Shown: positions 1-9,423, numbered from the stretch's first letter. The stretch: 64,000 bases of DNA from Caballeronia sp. Lep1P3 (GCF_022879595.1 NZ_CP084265.1:3032938-3096937); one strand, 5' to 3'. The notes: generated by a model not told the origin, from the sequence alone. Program-made: numbers and translations.

Positions 1-162
1 GGCATCTACATCGGCAGCCGGACGCCGCCGGAGATCGCGGTATCGATTCTCGCGGAAGTGACGGCGGCCAAGAACGGCGTGTCGCTGCCTGAACTGCTGC
101 AAGTGGAAGGCGCGAAGGCGGCGCGCGAAGTGGCGGGCAGAGCCGAAGTCTGCGGCGTTTGA
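1..162 (+). CDS. C-terminal end of XdhC/CoxI-family protein (partial)
   Basis: An open frame runs from the window edge to a TGA at 160-162 and encodes 53 residues. It includes GIYIGSRTPPEIAVSILAEV, which resembles the conserved C-terminal stretch (IGARTPAEIA-like) of XdhC family proteins. XdhC proteins insert or sulfurate the molybdenum cofactor of xanthine dehydrogenase-type enzymes. Only the tail is visible, so the assignment rests on this one segment; the N-terminal part and any xdhAB partners would lie to the left. Confidence 0.6.
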   Translation, partial: GIYIGSRTPPEIAVSILAEVTAAKNGVSLPELLQVEGAKAAREVAGRAEVCGV

Positions 163-195
163 TCGCCGCGCGCCGGGAGGAAGGCGTCGGGCCAT

Positions 196-215
196 ATAAT
201 AATCGTTCTCATTTG
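196..215. promoter_or_regulatory. Candidate Fur box upstream of PepSY gene
   Basis: The reverse complement of this stretch begins AATGAGAAcgATTATTAT, close to the AATGAGAAtcgTTATCATT copy at about 2302. It lies about 60 bases before the PepSY gene at 274. The pairing of two such sites with two PepSY genes supports iron-dependent Fur regulation. Confidence 0.5.
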
Positions 216-273
216 CGCGGCTATCCTCTGGTTCGCGCAAGCCGCCCTTCCACTCCGAACGCAGCCTCACCGA

Positions 274-1476
274 ATGACCGGCAAATTCCTGACCGGCGAG
301 ACCGGTCGCACCGATGCGCCGAACGCGTCGAACGCCCATCGCCAAAATCGCCGTTCGAGCCAGCGTGCGCTGCGCGCGTGGTCCGTCGCGCATCGCTGGA
401 CGAGTCTCGTCTGCACGGCGTTCATGCTGCTGCTCTGTCTGGCCGGCTTGCCGCTCGTCTTCGGCCACGAACTCGATCTTCTGACCGGCGACGCCATCGA
501 AGCGCCGGAACTGCCGGCATCGCAAGCGGATGCCCGCGCACGCTATGACGCTGTGCTGCGCGCCGCGCTCGACGCGCATCCGGGCCACGTCGCGCAATAC
601 ATGATCTGGGAGCCGGACGCGCCGCTGCTGCCTGTCGTCGTGACCGCGCCGCGCGCCGACACGCCGCCCGACGATACGTCGAGCACGACCGTCGATGCGC
701 GCACCGCGAAGCCGCTCGGCACGCCGCCGGGCAAGGGATCGCTCAAGTTCGTGCTGCTGAAGCTGCACGTCGACATGTTCGCGGGACTCTTCGGCAAGCT
801 CTTTCTCGGCGCGATGGGCGTGGTGTTTCTCGCGGCCATCGTGTCGGGCGTCGTCGTGTATCTGCCGTTCTGGCGCAAGGTCGGGCTCGGGCGCGTCCGG
901 TTCAGCAAAAAGCGGCGCATCGTGTGGCTCGACTGGCATAACGCCATCGGCATGTTGACGCTCGCATGGGCGCTGCTCGTCGGCGCGACAGGTTCGATCA
1001 ACACACTCGCCGATCTCATGCTCGACGCGTGGCGCAACGATCAGCTCGCGCAGATGCTCGCGCCGTATCGCGGACAGCCGGCGCTGGCGGCGCGTGCATC
1101 CGTCGACGATGCGGTGAACGTCGCGCGCGGCGTCGCGCCGGGGATAATTCCGTCGTTCGTCGCCTTCCCCGGCACGCGCTTCAGCAGCCCGCATCACTAT
1201 GCGGTATGGATGCGCGGCGACGGCATTCTGACGACGCGCATCCTGCGGCCGGTGCTCGTCGACGCCCGCACCGGCGCGCTCACGGACTCGCGCGAATTGC
1301 CGTGGTATCTGAAGGTGCTGCTGGGTTCGCAGCCGCTGCATTTCGGCGACTTCGGCGGCATGCCGCTCAAGCTCTTCTGGGCCGCGTTCGATGTGCTGAC
1401 GGTTGTCGTGCTGGGGAGCGGGTTGTATCTGTGGGCGACGCGGCATAATGCGCGCAAGGGCGGGCGGGCCGGCTGA
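274..1476 (+). CDS. PepSY-associated TM helix domain protein (iron-regulated)
   Basis: This 400-residue protein has a basic N terminus, then a membrane segment at about residues 45-65. Further hydrophobic helices lie near residues 180-200, 225-245 and the C terminus. That pattern matches the PepSY-associated transmembrane (PiuB-like) family, inner-membrane proteins often encoded beside siderophore uptake genes and thought to help in ferric-siderophore reduction or utilisation. A Fur-like box lies just upstream. It converges with a second PepSY protein ending 20 bases away. The precise biochemical role is not known from sequence. Confidence 0.75.
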   Translation: MTGKFLTGETGRTDAPNASNAHRQNRRSSQRALRAWSVAHRWTSLVCTAFMLLLCLAGLPLVFGHELDLLTGDAIEAPELPASQADARARYDAVLRAALDAHPGHVAQYMIWEPDAPLLPVVVTAPRADTPPDDTSSTTVDARTAKPLGTPPGKGSLKFVLLKLHVDMFAGLFGKLFLGAMGVVFLAAIVSGVVVYLPFWRKVGLGRVRFSKKRRIVWLDWHNAIGMLTLAWALLVGATGSINTLADLMLDAWRNDQLAQMLAPYRGQPALAARASVDDAVNVARGVAPGIIPSFVAFPGTRFSSPHHYAVWMRGDGILTTRILRPVLVDARTGALTDSRELPWYLKVLLGSQPLHFGDFGGMPLKLFWAAFDVLTVVVLGSGLYLWATRHNARKGGRAG

Positions 1477-1495
1477 GAGGCGCGGCCCGCGCGGT

Positions 1496-2218
1496 TCACA
1501 TCAATCCGCAAACAATCATCGCAACGAGCGACACGGTCACGATCGCCGCCCCGACCGTGCGGCGCTTATTCAACTCCGTCCACAGCAGCACGCCCGTCAG
1601 CGAAAGCAAAATCAGGCTGCCCGCGAGTGTATCGATCAGCAGCACCCAGCCCACGCTCAGTCCGACGCCCTTGTGCAGGTTCGTCATCATCGCGAGGAAC
1701 GTGTTTTCGGTGCGTTTCACCGACACGAAGTTGTTGCCCACCCAGTATTCCGCCATCACGCTGCCGCCCGGCGATGCGACCATCACCGACCATTGCTCGG
1801 GCTGCATCGTGCTCTTGTCGCCCCAGCCGACGGGATGCGCCGGCTCGCGGCGCGTGCGGCCGAGGTTGCCGTCCACCTTCAGTTCCTTCTTGAGCCATAC
1901 GCCCATGTCGCGCGGCGATTTGAAGCCGCCAGCCGGCAACGCGAGCTGCATTTGCGAGACCTGCGGCTCGCCCGTCGATACGCGCAGCGGCGGCGCGCGA
2001 TGATTGAGCAGAAAGCCCGTCACGCCGAAAAGCAGCCCCAGCAACGCGCCCCACAAGCCGACCCAGCCATGAACCTTGCGCAGCCATTTGAGGAACGTCG
2101 AGCGGCGCGAGCGGTTCTTGCGCACGATCTGCTCGGCGTCGTCGATCAGGCGTCCATGCGGACGGTATTGCGCAGAGCCGCTCGTCGGCTGCGGTTTGAA
2201 GGTGTCGGGCGCGTTCAA
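1496..2218 (-). CDS. PepSY-associated TM helix domain protein, small (TTG start)
   Basis: The protein is about 240 residues. A TTG start at 2218 is preferred because GGAGAG sits about 7 bases upstream; the longer frame to 2302 would run into the Fur-like box. It has a basic cytoplasmic N terminus, a membrane helix at WGALLGLLFGVTGFLL, a central periplasmic domain, and two C-terminal hydrophobic segments, the last ending at the C terminus. It resembles PepSY-TM proteins with a histidine-bearing first helix region (KVHGWVGLWG). It is convergent with the larger PepSY protein and likely works in the same iron-acquisition process. Confidence 0.72.
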   Translation of the reverse strand: MNAPDTFKPQPTSGSAQYRPHGRLIDDAEQIVRKNRSRRSTFLKWLRKVHGWVGLWGALLGLLFGVTGFLLNHRAPPLRVSTGEPQVSQMQLALPAGGFKSPRDMGVWLKKELKVDGNLGRTRREPAHPVGWGDKSTMQPEQWSVMVASPGGSVMAEYWVGNNFVSVKRTENTFLAMMTNLHKGVGLSVGWVLLIDTLAGSLILLSLTGVLLWTELNKRRTVGAAIVTVSLVAMIVCGLM

Positions 2219-2300
2219 GCGTCTCTCCGGGATCGGAACGGTTCGTGGGCACAGCCACGCTCCAACCGAATCGCAGATACGACTCGCGGTCAGCGCGGGC

Positions 2301-2321
2301 AAATGAGAATCGTTATCATTG
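2301..2321. promoter_or_regulatory. Candidate Fur box
   Basis: AATGAGAATCGTTATCATT (2302-2320) closely matches the 19-bp Fur consensus GATAATGATAATCATTATC in its symmetric layout. It is about 85 bases upstream of the TTG start of the leftward PepSY gene, so iron-replete repression of that gene is the simple reading. Confidence 0.65.
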
Positions 2322-2386
2322 CACGGCTGCCCGCGAGAGACAATGCTTTACGATCGCCCGACAACGCGCTTCGTTAACAGAAAATT

Positions 2387-3427
2387 TCAGACGGGCCAGA
2401 GCGGGCCTTCCTGCATCGCGCCGACTTGCTCGCGCAATTCGAGGATGCGTTCTTCCCAATAGCGCTGCGTGTTGAACCACGGAAAGGCTGCCGGAAACGC
2501 CGGATCGTTCCAGCGGCGCGCGAGCCACGCGGAATAGTGAATCAAGCGCAGCGTGCGCAGCGCTTCGATCAAATGCAGTTCGCGTTCGTCGAAGTCGCAG
2601 AAATCCTCGTAGCCGGCAAGCAAATCCCCGAGCGCGCGCGCCGCCTCCGCGCGCCCGCCCGGCAGCAGCAGCCACAAGTCCTGAATGGCGGGTCCCATGC
2701 GGCTGTCGTCGAAATCGACGAAATGCGGACCCGCGTCCGTCCACAAGACGTTGCTTGGATGACAGTCGCCGTGCATGCGCAGGCGGCGCACATCGCCGGC
2801 ACGCTCGAAACAGTGCGCGACACCTTCGAGCGCCATCGACACGACGCGCTCATAGGCCTCGCGCACGTCGTCGGGAAGAAAGCGATGCGTCAGCAGAAAA
2901 TCGCGCGGTTCGTAGCCGAACGTTTCGATATCGAGCGTCGGGCGCTCGCGATACGGCTCGATTGCGCCGACCGCGTGAATACGCCCGATGAAGCGCCCGA
3001 GCCATTCCAGCGTCTCGCGGTTGTCGAGGTCGGGTGCGCGTCCGCCGCGGCGCTCGAAGACCGAGAAGCGGAAGCCGTCGAACTCGTGCAGCGTCGCGCC
3101 TTCGAACACGCGCGCCGGGACGGCCGGAATCTCGCGCGCGGCCAGCGTCGCGACGAAAGCATGTTCTTCGAGGATCGCTTCGTTGGACCAGCGCGCCGGC
3201 CGGTAGAACTTCGCGATGACCGGCGGCCCGTCCTCGACGCCCACCTGATACACGCGGTTCTCGTAACTGTTGAGCGGCAGCAGGCGGCCATCGGTGCGCG
3301 CGCCGGCAGGCAGCAGCACGCGGTCCACCGCGTCGAGCACGCGCTCGGGCGTGAGGCCGGCGAAGGGCGGCGGCGAGGCGTCAGGCGCGGCTGACGCGTC
3401 GGCGGAATCGGGATGATGTGAGTTCAT
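2387..3427 (-). CDS. srkA: Stress response serine/threonine kinase SrkA (YihE)
   Basis: This 346-residue protein has the SrkA/YihE fold of the aminoglycoside phosphotransferase-like kinases. A nucleotide-binding lysine region (VIAKFYRPARW, near residue 70) is followed by a Brenner-type catalytic motif MHGDCHPSNVLW near residue 218. The metal-binding motif FVDFDDSRMGPAIQDLW comes next. SrkA phosphorylates Ser/Thr and is linked to the Cpx envelope stress response and protection from programmed death in E. coli. Length fits the family, with a 20-25 residue Ala/Pro-rich N-terminal extension. It stands alone. Confidence 0.88.
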   Translation of the reverse strand: MNSHHPDSADASAAPDASPPPFAGLTPERVLDAVDRVLLPAGARTDGRLLPLNSYENRVYQVGVEDGPPVIAKFYRPARWSNEAILEEHAFVATLAAREIPAVPARVFEGATLHEFDGFRFSVFERRGGRAPDLDNRETLEWLGRFIGRIHAVGAIEPYRERPTLDIETFGYEPRDFLLTHRFLPDDVREAYERVVSMALEGVAHCFERAGDVRRLRMHGDCHPSNVLWTDAGPHFVDFDDSRMGPAIQDLWLLLPGGRAEAARALGDLLAGYEDFCDFDERELHLIEALRTLRLIHYSAWLARRWNDPAFPAAFPWFNTQRYWEERILELREQVGAMQEGPLWPV

Positions 3428-3467
3428 TCCGCCATTGTGCCGCGCCGTTGGCCTACCGGCACGCGGC

Positions 3468-3680
3468 TCAGTGAACGACCGAATTCGCCGGGCGCACGAC
3501 GTCGCCCGTATCGATCAGGTCTTCGAGAAAGAACGGCTCCGTGTTGAGCAGCTTGGTGACGCCCGGCTCGCCGGCGTACCACGCGACCATGGCCATGTCG
3601 CCGAGAATGCGCATGACGATGCCGCGCGCGCCCTGAGGCACGGCAATATGCACGGAACGGACAATCGAACCGATTTGCAT
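3468..3680 (-). CDS. Conserved hypothetical protein, 70 aa
   Basis: The start MQIGSIVRSVHIAV is preceded by GGGGA eight bases upstream on the minus strand, so the shorter start is chosen over 3770. The protein is small, soluble-looking and acidic at the C terminus, with no motif I can name. It sits between srkA and an MFS transporter, transcribed like srkA. No function is assigned. Confidence 0.55.
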   Translation of the reverse strand: MQIGSIVRSVHIAVPQGARGIVMRILGDMAMVAWYAGEPGVTKLLNTEPFFLEDLIDTGDVVRPANSVVH

Positions 3681-4004
3681 GATGATCCCCGTTTCGATGC
3701 CGGCTAATGATGAAACGCCGGTCAAGTGTTGCACCAGCACAGGCTTTTTGACGGCTCGTGCACCCGACAATCGCCGCGTTTTATTGCGGCAAGCGCGACA
3801 AGCGCGGCTTTCATGAACGATTGTGCTCCCACTTTAGCGTATGCCGACGCGCAAGCGCGATGCCCGTCGGCGGCTTTGTTGCCCTCGACACACGCTCGCG
3901 GGTAATTCTGTCCGGCGGCACGGCGAATGCGTCGCCCTATCGGGCGAAACCCTGAGGATCGGCGTATCGTCGTGGGTTTCGCATGTTAAGCGGGGACTTC
4001 ATTC
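3681..4004. other. Intergenic region, srkA side to MFS gene
   Basis: I see no credible gene here. A 65-codon open frame at 3758 has no ribosome-binding site. The region should hold the divergent promoters of the 70-residue protein and the MFS transporter, but no clear -35/-10 pair stands out. Confidence 0.5.
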
Positions 4005-5285
4005 GTGAACGCATCACCGGCGCCGCAGCGCCCGGATCACCGTGACGACGAGGACGCGCCCGCCGCGCTCGCCGATTCCTATCTCGAACGCGGCTCTCGC
4101 GCGTACTGGCGCGCGTCGCTGGCGCTGCTGTTTGCGGGCTACGCCACGTTCTCGCTGCTCTACTGCGTGCAGCCGCTGCTTCCCGAATTCACGAAAACGT
4201 TCGGCGTCGCGCCGGCGGTCAGCGCGCTCGCGGTGTCGGTGAGCACGGCGGCGCTCGCGGTCGCCATTTTCATCGCCGGATTCGCGTCCGAAAGCTGGAG
4301 CCGCCATCGGCTGATGACGCTTTCGCTGCTTGTCTCGTCGGTCCTCACGGTGATCGCCGCCGTGCTTCCGAACTGGCACGCGCTGCTCATCGTGCGCGCG
4401 CTCGAAGGCTTCGCGCTCGGCGGCGTGCCGGCCGTCGCGATGGCGTATCTCGCGGAGGAAGTGCATCCCGAAGGGCTCGGACTGGCGATGGGCCTTTACG
4501 TCGGCGGGACGGCTATCGGCGGGATGGCGGGGCGCGTCATCAGCGGCATACTCGCGGATTTCTTCGGCTGGCGCGTGGCGATCGGCGGAATCGGCGTGCT
4601 CGGGCTCGTCGCGACGTTCGCGTTCCGCTCGCTGCTGCCGCCTTCGCGACGCTTCAAACCACGGCGCGGCGTCGGGTTTCAGCATCATCGGCGCTCGCTT
4701 GCCGGGCATCTGCGGCATCGCGGGTTGCCGTTTCTCTTTCTGACCGGCTTCGTGCTGATGGGCAGCTTCGTCACGCTTTACAACTACGTCGGCTACCGGC
4801 TGCTGGGCGCGCCGTTTCGCCTCAACCAGACGCAGATCGGCGCGATCTTCACCGTTTATCTGACGGGCGTGGTCGCGTCGCCGTGGTCCGGCAAGATGGC
4901 CGACGCGTTCGGGCGCGGCCGCGTGCTGATCGCGAGCGTGCTCCTGATGATCGCCGGCATCGCGCTGACGCTTTCGATGTCGCTGCCGGTCATCATCGGC
5001 GGCATCGCGTGCCTGACCTTCGGCTTCTTCGCGGGGCATTCGGTGGCGAGCGGCTGGGTCGGACGGCTCGCGACGCAAGCCAAGGGACAGGCGGCGGCAC
5101 TGTATTTGCTCGCGTACTACCTGGGTTCGAGTCTCATCGGGTCGTATGGCGGGCACTTCTGGACCGCGTTCGGCTGGCCGGGCGTGGCGGGCCTGATCGC
5201 GGCGCTGCTCGTCGTCGGCGTCGCGGCGGCTGTCTATCTCAATGGCCGCGAGCGGGCGCTGTTGCGTCAGACGAAAGCTCGATGA
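4005..5285 (+). CDS. MFS transporter, YnfM-like
   Basis: This 426-residue protein has about 12 hydrophobic segments after a polar 40-residue N terminus. It has MFS signatures such as FASESWSRHRLM between helices 2 and 3 and GKMADAFGRGR in the second half. The segment ending LLYCVQPLLPEF resembles the YnfM/AraJ branch of drug:H+ antiporter-type exporters. GTG is the start, with GGGGA about 9 bases upstream. The substrate is unknown. It is a single-gene unit. Confidence 0.82.
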   Translation: MNASPAPQRPDHRDDEDAPAALADSYLERGSRAYWRASLALLFAGYATFSLLYCVQPLLPEFTKTFGVAPAVSALAVSVSTAALAVAIFIAGFASESWSRHRLMTLSLLVSSVLTVIAAVLPNWHALLIVRALEGFALGGVPAVAMAYLAEEVHPEGLGLAMGLYVGGTAIGGMAGRVISGILADFFGWRVAIGGIGVLGLVATFAFRSLLPPSRRFKPRRGVGFQHHRRSLAGHLRHRGLPFLFLTGFVLMGSFVTLYNYVGYRLLGAPFRLNQTQIGAIFTVYLTGVVASPWSGKMADAFGRGRVLIASVLLMIAGIALTLSMSLPVIIGGIACLTFGFFAGHSVASGWVGRLATQAKGQAAALYLLAYYLGSSLIGSYGGHFWTAFGWPGVAGLIAALLVVGVAAAVYLNGRERALLRQTKAR

Positions 5286-5495
5286 AATCAGACGAAACTA
5301 AGGGTTTTACAGGACACGCTTAATAAAACGCCGCGCGAAGCCTTTTGCCGCAAGGCCTCGCGCCCGGCCGACCGCCGCGCCACGACGCGACGGCGCAACA
5401 CGCTTTGCCTCGCGGCCTATACTCGGAATCGTCGATGCGCGCGAAAAGCACCGACGCGTTTCGGGCAATAAGAGCAGCACGATGGGAGACGCACC

Positions 5496-5678
5496 ATGAC
5501 GTATTTCACGATCGGCGACTTCATTCTTGTCATCCCGATGGCGCTTGCGGGCGCGCTGTTTCTCGGGGCCATTCCGTGCGCCACGCACTTCCGGAACAAC
5601 GTGCTGAGAGCCTTCGGCGCGCTGGTCGGCGTGCTCGTCGCGTTTCTGCTCGTGGAGGGATTGCCCGCGCTGATATGA
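5496..5678 (+). CDS. Small two-helix membrane protein, 60 aa
   Basis: GGGAG lies 7 bases before the ATG. The product has two hydrophobic segments (residues 7-27 and 38-55) separated by a short polar loop CATHFRNN, so it should be a small inner-membrane hairpin. It ends just after the second helix. I do not recognise a named family. The good ribosome-binding site and clean membrane topology support it being real. Confidence 0.6.
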   Translation: MTYFTIGDFILVIPMALAGALFLGAIPCATHFRNNVLRAFGALVGVLVAFLLVEGLPALI

Positions 5679-5720
5679 CGACGCGCGGCCTTCGCCGCGC
5701 GCCGCCGCTGCGCCCGCTGC

Positions 5721-6425
5721 TTACAGGTGCTCGCCGAGGAACGTCAGCGTGCGCCCGTGCGCGAGCGCCGACGCGCCGCTGTTATACGACGCGCGGTCGC
5801 CGCAGTTGAAGCCGTGGTCAGCGTTCGGATAGACGTAAAGTTCGGCGTCCTTGCGGCCCGCAAAACGCTGGCGCACCGCGTCGACGGCGCCGGCGGGAAT
5901 GTGGGCGTCGAGTTCGCCGTAGTGGAACTGGATCGGCGCTTTCACCTGATCGGCCTTGTCCAGCTGATTCTGAATGCCGCCGCCGTAGTACGCCACGGCG
6001 ACATCCACCGTGCCTTGCGCCGCCGCGAGGTACGCGAGGCGCCCGCCGAAGCAATAGCCGATGGCCGCGACGTTTCCGCTCACTTCCGGCAGCGCGCGAA
6101 GCGCCTGCGCCGCCGCGCCGACATCCGCAACGGCTGCATCCACATTGGTCTTCTGGAGCAGTTCCATCGCTTTTTCGCGATCCGCGCCTTCGTAGCCGAG
6201 TTCGACGCGCGGCTGCGTGCGCCAGAAAACATCGGGCGCCAGCGCGACGTAGCCATCGGCCGCGTATTGGTCAGCGACGCTGCGAATGTGCGCGTTCACG
6301 CCGAAAATCTCCTGCAGGATGATGACGGCGGGACCCGTCCCCGCCTTGGGCAGCGCGAGATAGCCCTGAAAGCTGCCGCCATCGGCGGGAATGTCGATCC
6401 ATCGGGAAGTCACGGTAACGGTCAC
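5721..6425 (-). CDS. Dienelactone hydrolase family protein
   Basis: This 234-residue alpha/beta hydrolase has the motifs of dienelactone hydrolases. EIFGVN is near residue 38. The nucleophile elbow is GYCFGG with Cys as nucleophile. A late Asp (GELDAHI) and the histidine of NADHGF complete the triad. The GTG start at 6425 is chosen because AAGGAG is 7 bases upstream; the longer frame to 6533 lacks a site. The family hydrolyses dienelactones in chloroaromatic degradation, but many members act on other esters. It stands alone, so the substrate is open. Confidence 0.85.
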   Translation of the reverse strand: MTVTVTSRWIDIPADGGSFQGYLALPKAGTGPAVIILQEIFGVNAHIRSVADQYAADGYVALAPDVFWRTQPRVELGYEGADREKAMELLQKTNVDAAVADVGAAAQALRALPEVSGNVAAIGYCFGGRLAYLAAAQGTVDVAVAYYGGGIQNQLDKADQVKAPIQFHYGELDAHIPAGAVDAVRQRFAGRKDAELYVYPNADHGFNCGDRASYNSGASALAHGRTLTFLGEHL

Positions 6426-7005
6426 GTCGATGCTCCTTGCTTGGTTGACTGATAGAACGAGAGGCGAGTGAGTTTGCCAGCTTTCCCTTTCAGTCGCCTG
6501 AGCGCGCCCGCTTCCCGGCGGGCGAGCAGGCACGCCGATTGACCGGCAGCCGATTTTTAGAGGCCTATGCCTAAAGGCAAGTGCAATTGAGCTTTAGAAA
6601 CCGGCTAATGCGATTGAAGGCCGGCGATTATCGGCAGACGCGCGCGGAACCTGAACCGGGCGCGAACCGAACGCGAACCGCGGCCACTCCGATGCCGCCG
6701 AAACCCGCATCCACCGGGCGTCTTCGCGGAATCGTCATAGAAAACGCCACCACAAACGCGCGCGGTTCTCAACCCGTGGTTAATCGGTAGTCGCACCAGT
6801 ATCTTAAAAAACTTCCCTAAATTAATTTGACAACCCTACACTTCTCGCGCGGTGCGGATGGCGGCTGCCACAAACAGCCGGCCGGAAGGACTTGCCAAGT
6901 GCGAAACGATGCATCCGGCGTGGTCGTCCACGGGACTGAGCGATCGTGATGAAGACGGGGCACAGGGCGATTACGTTGTTTTTGGGACCGAAACTGGAGA
7001 CTTAC
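6426..7005. other. Intergenic region before amino-acid binding protein gene
   Basis: No convincing gene is visible. The stretch 6805-6845 is relatively AT-rich (taaattaatttgacaac) and is a likely place for promoter elements of the following gene, but no full consensus pair could be fixed. Confidence 0.4.
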
Positions 7006-8151
7006 ATGAACACCAAGCTTCACAAAGTGTTGCCGATCAGCGCCGCAGCCGTGCTGTTCGCAACGTTGGCAACGTCCGCAGCAGCCGACCAGGTCGTCAA
7101 GATCGGTCACGTCGCACCGCTCACCGGCGGTATCGCTCACCTGGGCAAGGACAACGAAAACGGCGCGCGGCTCGCAGTCGAAGAGATCAACGCGAAGGGT
7201 CTCACGATCGGCGGCGAAAAAATCACCCTGCAACTGGACCCGCAAGACGATGCAGCCGACCCGCGTACCGCTACGCAAGTCGCGCAGAAGCTCGTCGACG
7301 ACAAGGTTGTCGCGGTCGTCGGCCACCTGAACTCCGGCACGTCCATCCCGGCATCGAAGATTTATAGCGACGCGGGCATCGTCCAAATTTCGCCGTCCGC
7401 GACCAACCCGACCTACACGCAGCAAGGCTTCAAGACGACGTACCGCGTCGTCGCGACCGATGCTCAGCAAGGCCCGGCGCTCGCGAACTATGCGGCCAAG
7501 AGCCTGAAGGTGAAGAGCGTCGCGGTCGTCGACGATTCGACCGCCTACGGTCAGGGTCTCGCGAACGAGTTCGAGAAGACCGCCAAGTCGCTTGGCCTGA
7601 AGGTGGTGTCGCACGATGCGACCAACGACAAGGCCGTCGACTTCCGCGCGATTCTGACGAAGATCAAGGGCGAGAACCCCGACGCCGTGATGTACGGCGG
7701 CATGGACGCGACCGGCGGCCCGTTCGCCAAGCAGGCCAAGCAGCTCGGCCTGCGCGCGAAGGTGCTGGCGGGCGACGGCGTCTGCACGGAAAAGCTGGCC
7801 GACCTCGCGGGCGATGCGACCGACAACGTCGTGTGCTCGGAAGCCGGCATGGCGCTCGAGAAGATGGAAGGCGGCCAGGCGTTCGCCGCGAAGTACCAAA
7901 AGCGTTTCGGCCAGCCGATCCAGATCTACGCGCCGTTCACGTATGACGCGGTGTATATCATCGTCGACGCGATGAAGCGCGCGAACTCGGTCGATCCGGC
8001 CAAGATTCTCGCCGCGATGCCGAACACGGACTACAAGGGCGTGATCGGCCAGACGACCTTCGATTCGAAGGGCGACCTGAAGCACGGCGTGATCTCGCTG
8101 TACGACTACAAGAAGGGCAAGAAGACGCTGCTCGACGTCGTGAAGATGTAA
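7006..8151 (+). CDS. Branched-chain amino acid ABC transporter substrate-binding protein (LivJ/LivK type)
   Basis: The 381-residue periplasmic protein has a signal peptide at its N terminus cut near ATSAAA/DQ. The mature part begins VVKIGHVAPLTGGIAHLGKD, typical of Leu/Ile/Val-binding proteins. The type I periplasmic-binding fold continues with VVAVVGHLNSGTSIPASKIY and AVVDDSTAYGQGLANEF. GGAG lies 7 bases before the ATG at 7006. A strong terminator follows. No permease or ATPase genes flank it, so it is an orphan binding protein that must use a LIV permease encoded elsewhere. Confidence 0.92.
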   Translation: MNTKLHKVLPISAAAVLFATLATSAAADQVVKIGHVAPLTGGIAHLGKDNENGARLAVEEINAKGLTIGGEKITLQLDPQDDAADPRTATQVAQKLVDDKVVAVVGHLNSGTSIPASKIYSDAGIVQISPSATNPTYTQQGFKTTYRVVATDAQQGPALANYAAKSLKVKSVAVVDDSTAYGQGLANEFEKTAKSLGLKVVSHDATNDKAVDFRAILTKIKGENPDAVMYGGMDATGGPFAKQAKQLGLRAKVLAGDGVCTEKLADLAGDATDNVVCSEAGMALEKMEGGQAFAAKYQKRFGQPIQIYAPFTYDAVYIIVDAMKRANSVDPAKILAAMPNTDYKGVIGQTTFDSKGDLKHGVISLYDYKKGKKTLLDVVKM

Positions 8152-8168
8152 GTTCGCGGCAGTCGGTG

Positions 8169-8208
8169 AAAGGCGCGTGCGTTTCGGCTCACGCGCCTTT
8201 TATATTTT
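8169..8208 (+). terminator. Rho-independent terminator of the LIV-binding protein gene
   Basis: AAAGGCGCGTG (8169-8179) pairs with CACGCGCCTTT (8190-8200) around a ten-base loop, followed by TATATTTTC. It sits between converging genes and its distal arm touches the stop of the leftward MFS gene. Confidence 0.85.
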
Positions 8209-9423
8209 CAGGCGCCTGAGAATGCGCGGGCCGATGACAGCGACGACCGCGCAGCACGCCGCGACCACGCACAGGCCGACAGGCAACGTGCTCACCTGAG
8301 CGACGCCGCCGATCAGCACCGGCCCGAGCAGTAAGCCGAAGTACGCCAGCCCCGCGACCTGCGCGAGCCCTTCCGCCGCCGTCACGCCATCGACGCGCGC
8401 GGCCGCCGCGAAGAGCACCGGCATCATGTTGGCGAGGCCGAGGCCCATCATCGTGAAGCCGGTCATCGCGACCAAAGCGTTCGGCACGAGAAGCGCCATC
8501 ACCATGCCGACGAACGCCAGCCCCGCGCTGCCGAAGACGAGCTGCGGCGCGCCGAAGCGTGCGCGCACCGCGTCGCCGCCGAAGCGTCCGGCCGCCATGC
8601 CGCCCGAGAACGCGGCATACGCGGCGCTCGAGAGCGAAGGCGTTGCCTCGACGACATCGCGCATATAGACGGTGGCCCAGTCGTACATCGCGCCTTCCGC
8701 GATCAGCGCGACGAGCGCGAGACCGCCGAGCGCCCATAGCGCGCCCGAGCGCCACCGGTTCGACGACGACGCCTTCGCGTGCGCCTCGTGATGCGGTACG
8801 TGCGGCAGCACCGAGGGCATCGACGCGAGCAGCACGACGAGACTCGCGCCCGAAGCGATCGCCAGATGCGCGGCCGGCGCCAGACCGTGCGCGATCAACG
8901 CGCCGCCGATCGCCGCGCCCGCCATCCCGCCGATGCTGAACATGCCGTGCAGCGACGACATGATCGGCCGGCCAAGCGCTTCTTCGACGGCACTGGCCTC
9001 GGCATTCATCGCGACGTCGAGCGTCGCCATGCCGAAGCCGAAGGCGGCGAGCACGATCAGCAGCAGCCAGAAGTGCGGCACGGCGAGGATCAGCGCGCCG
9101 CATACGGTCATCGTGATGCCGCCCGCCATGCAGGCGGTGCGCGTGCCGGCGCGCGCGATCCACGAGCCGGTCGTGAGCATCGCGAAAATGGAGCCGCCCG
9201 CCACCGCGAAGAGCGCGAACGACAGCATGCCGGGGCTAAGGCCGAATTTGTCGCGCACGGTCGGGACGTGGACGCCCCATGACGCGTACATCATGCCGGC
9301 GATGAAGAAAATGGCCATCGTCGCGTAGCGCGCGCGCTGGCGGGTTGCCTCAGGCAGGCCGCGATGCAATGCGAGCGACGGATTGGACTCGCGGGCGGAG
9401 GAAGCGGAAGTCGAGTCGGACAC
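8200..9423 (-). CDS. MFS transporter, YbjJ-like
   Basis: This 407-residue protein has about 12 membrane segments. The first part, MMYASWGVHVPTVRDKFGLS, matches the YbjJ-type MFS proteins in which a WG-x-P motif ends helix 1. A long hydrophilic loop near residues 215-235 (HVPHHEAHAKASSSNRW) separates the two six-helix halves. The substrate is unknown. It converges with the LIV-binding protein gene across a shared terminator. Confidence 0.82.
   Translation of the reverse strand: MSDSTSASSARESNPSLALHRGLPEATRQRARYATMAIFFIAGMMYASWGVHVPTVRDKFGLSPGMLSFALFAVAGGSIFAMLTTGSWIARAGTRTACMAGGITMTVCGALILAVPHFWLLLIVLAAFGFGMATLDVAMNAEASAVEEALGRPIMSSLHGMFSIGGMAGAAIGGALIAHGLAPAAHLAIASGASLVVLLASMPSVLPHVPHHEAHAKASSSNRWRSGALWALGGLALVALIAEGAMYDWATVYMRDVVEATPSLSSAAYAAFSGGMAAGRFGGDAVRARFGAPQLVFGSAGLAFVGMVMALLVPNALVAMTGFTMMGLGLANMMPVLFAAAARVDGVTAAEGLAQVAGLAYFGLLLGPVLIGGVAQVSTLPVGLCVVAACCAVVAVIGPRILRRLKI

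Noticed and set aside
4014..5156. A 380-codon Arg-rich frame on the minus strand
   Set aside because: It is antisense to the MFS transporter and lacks hydrophobic or domain structure.
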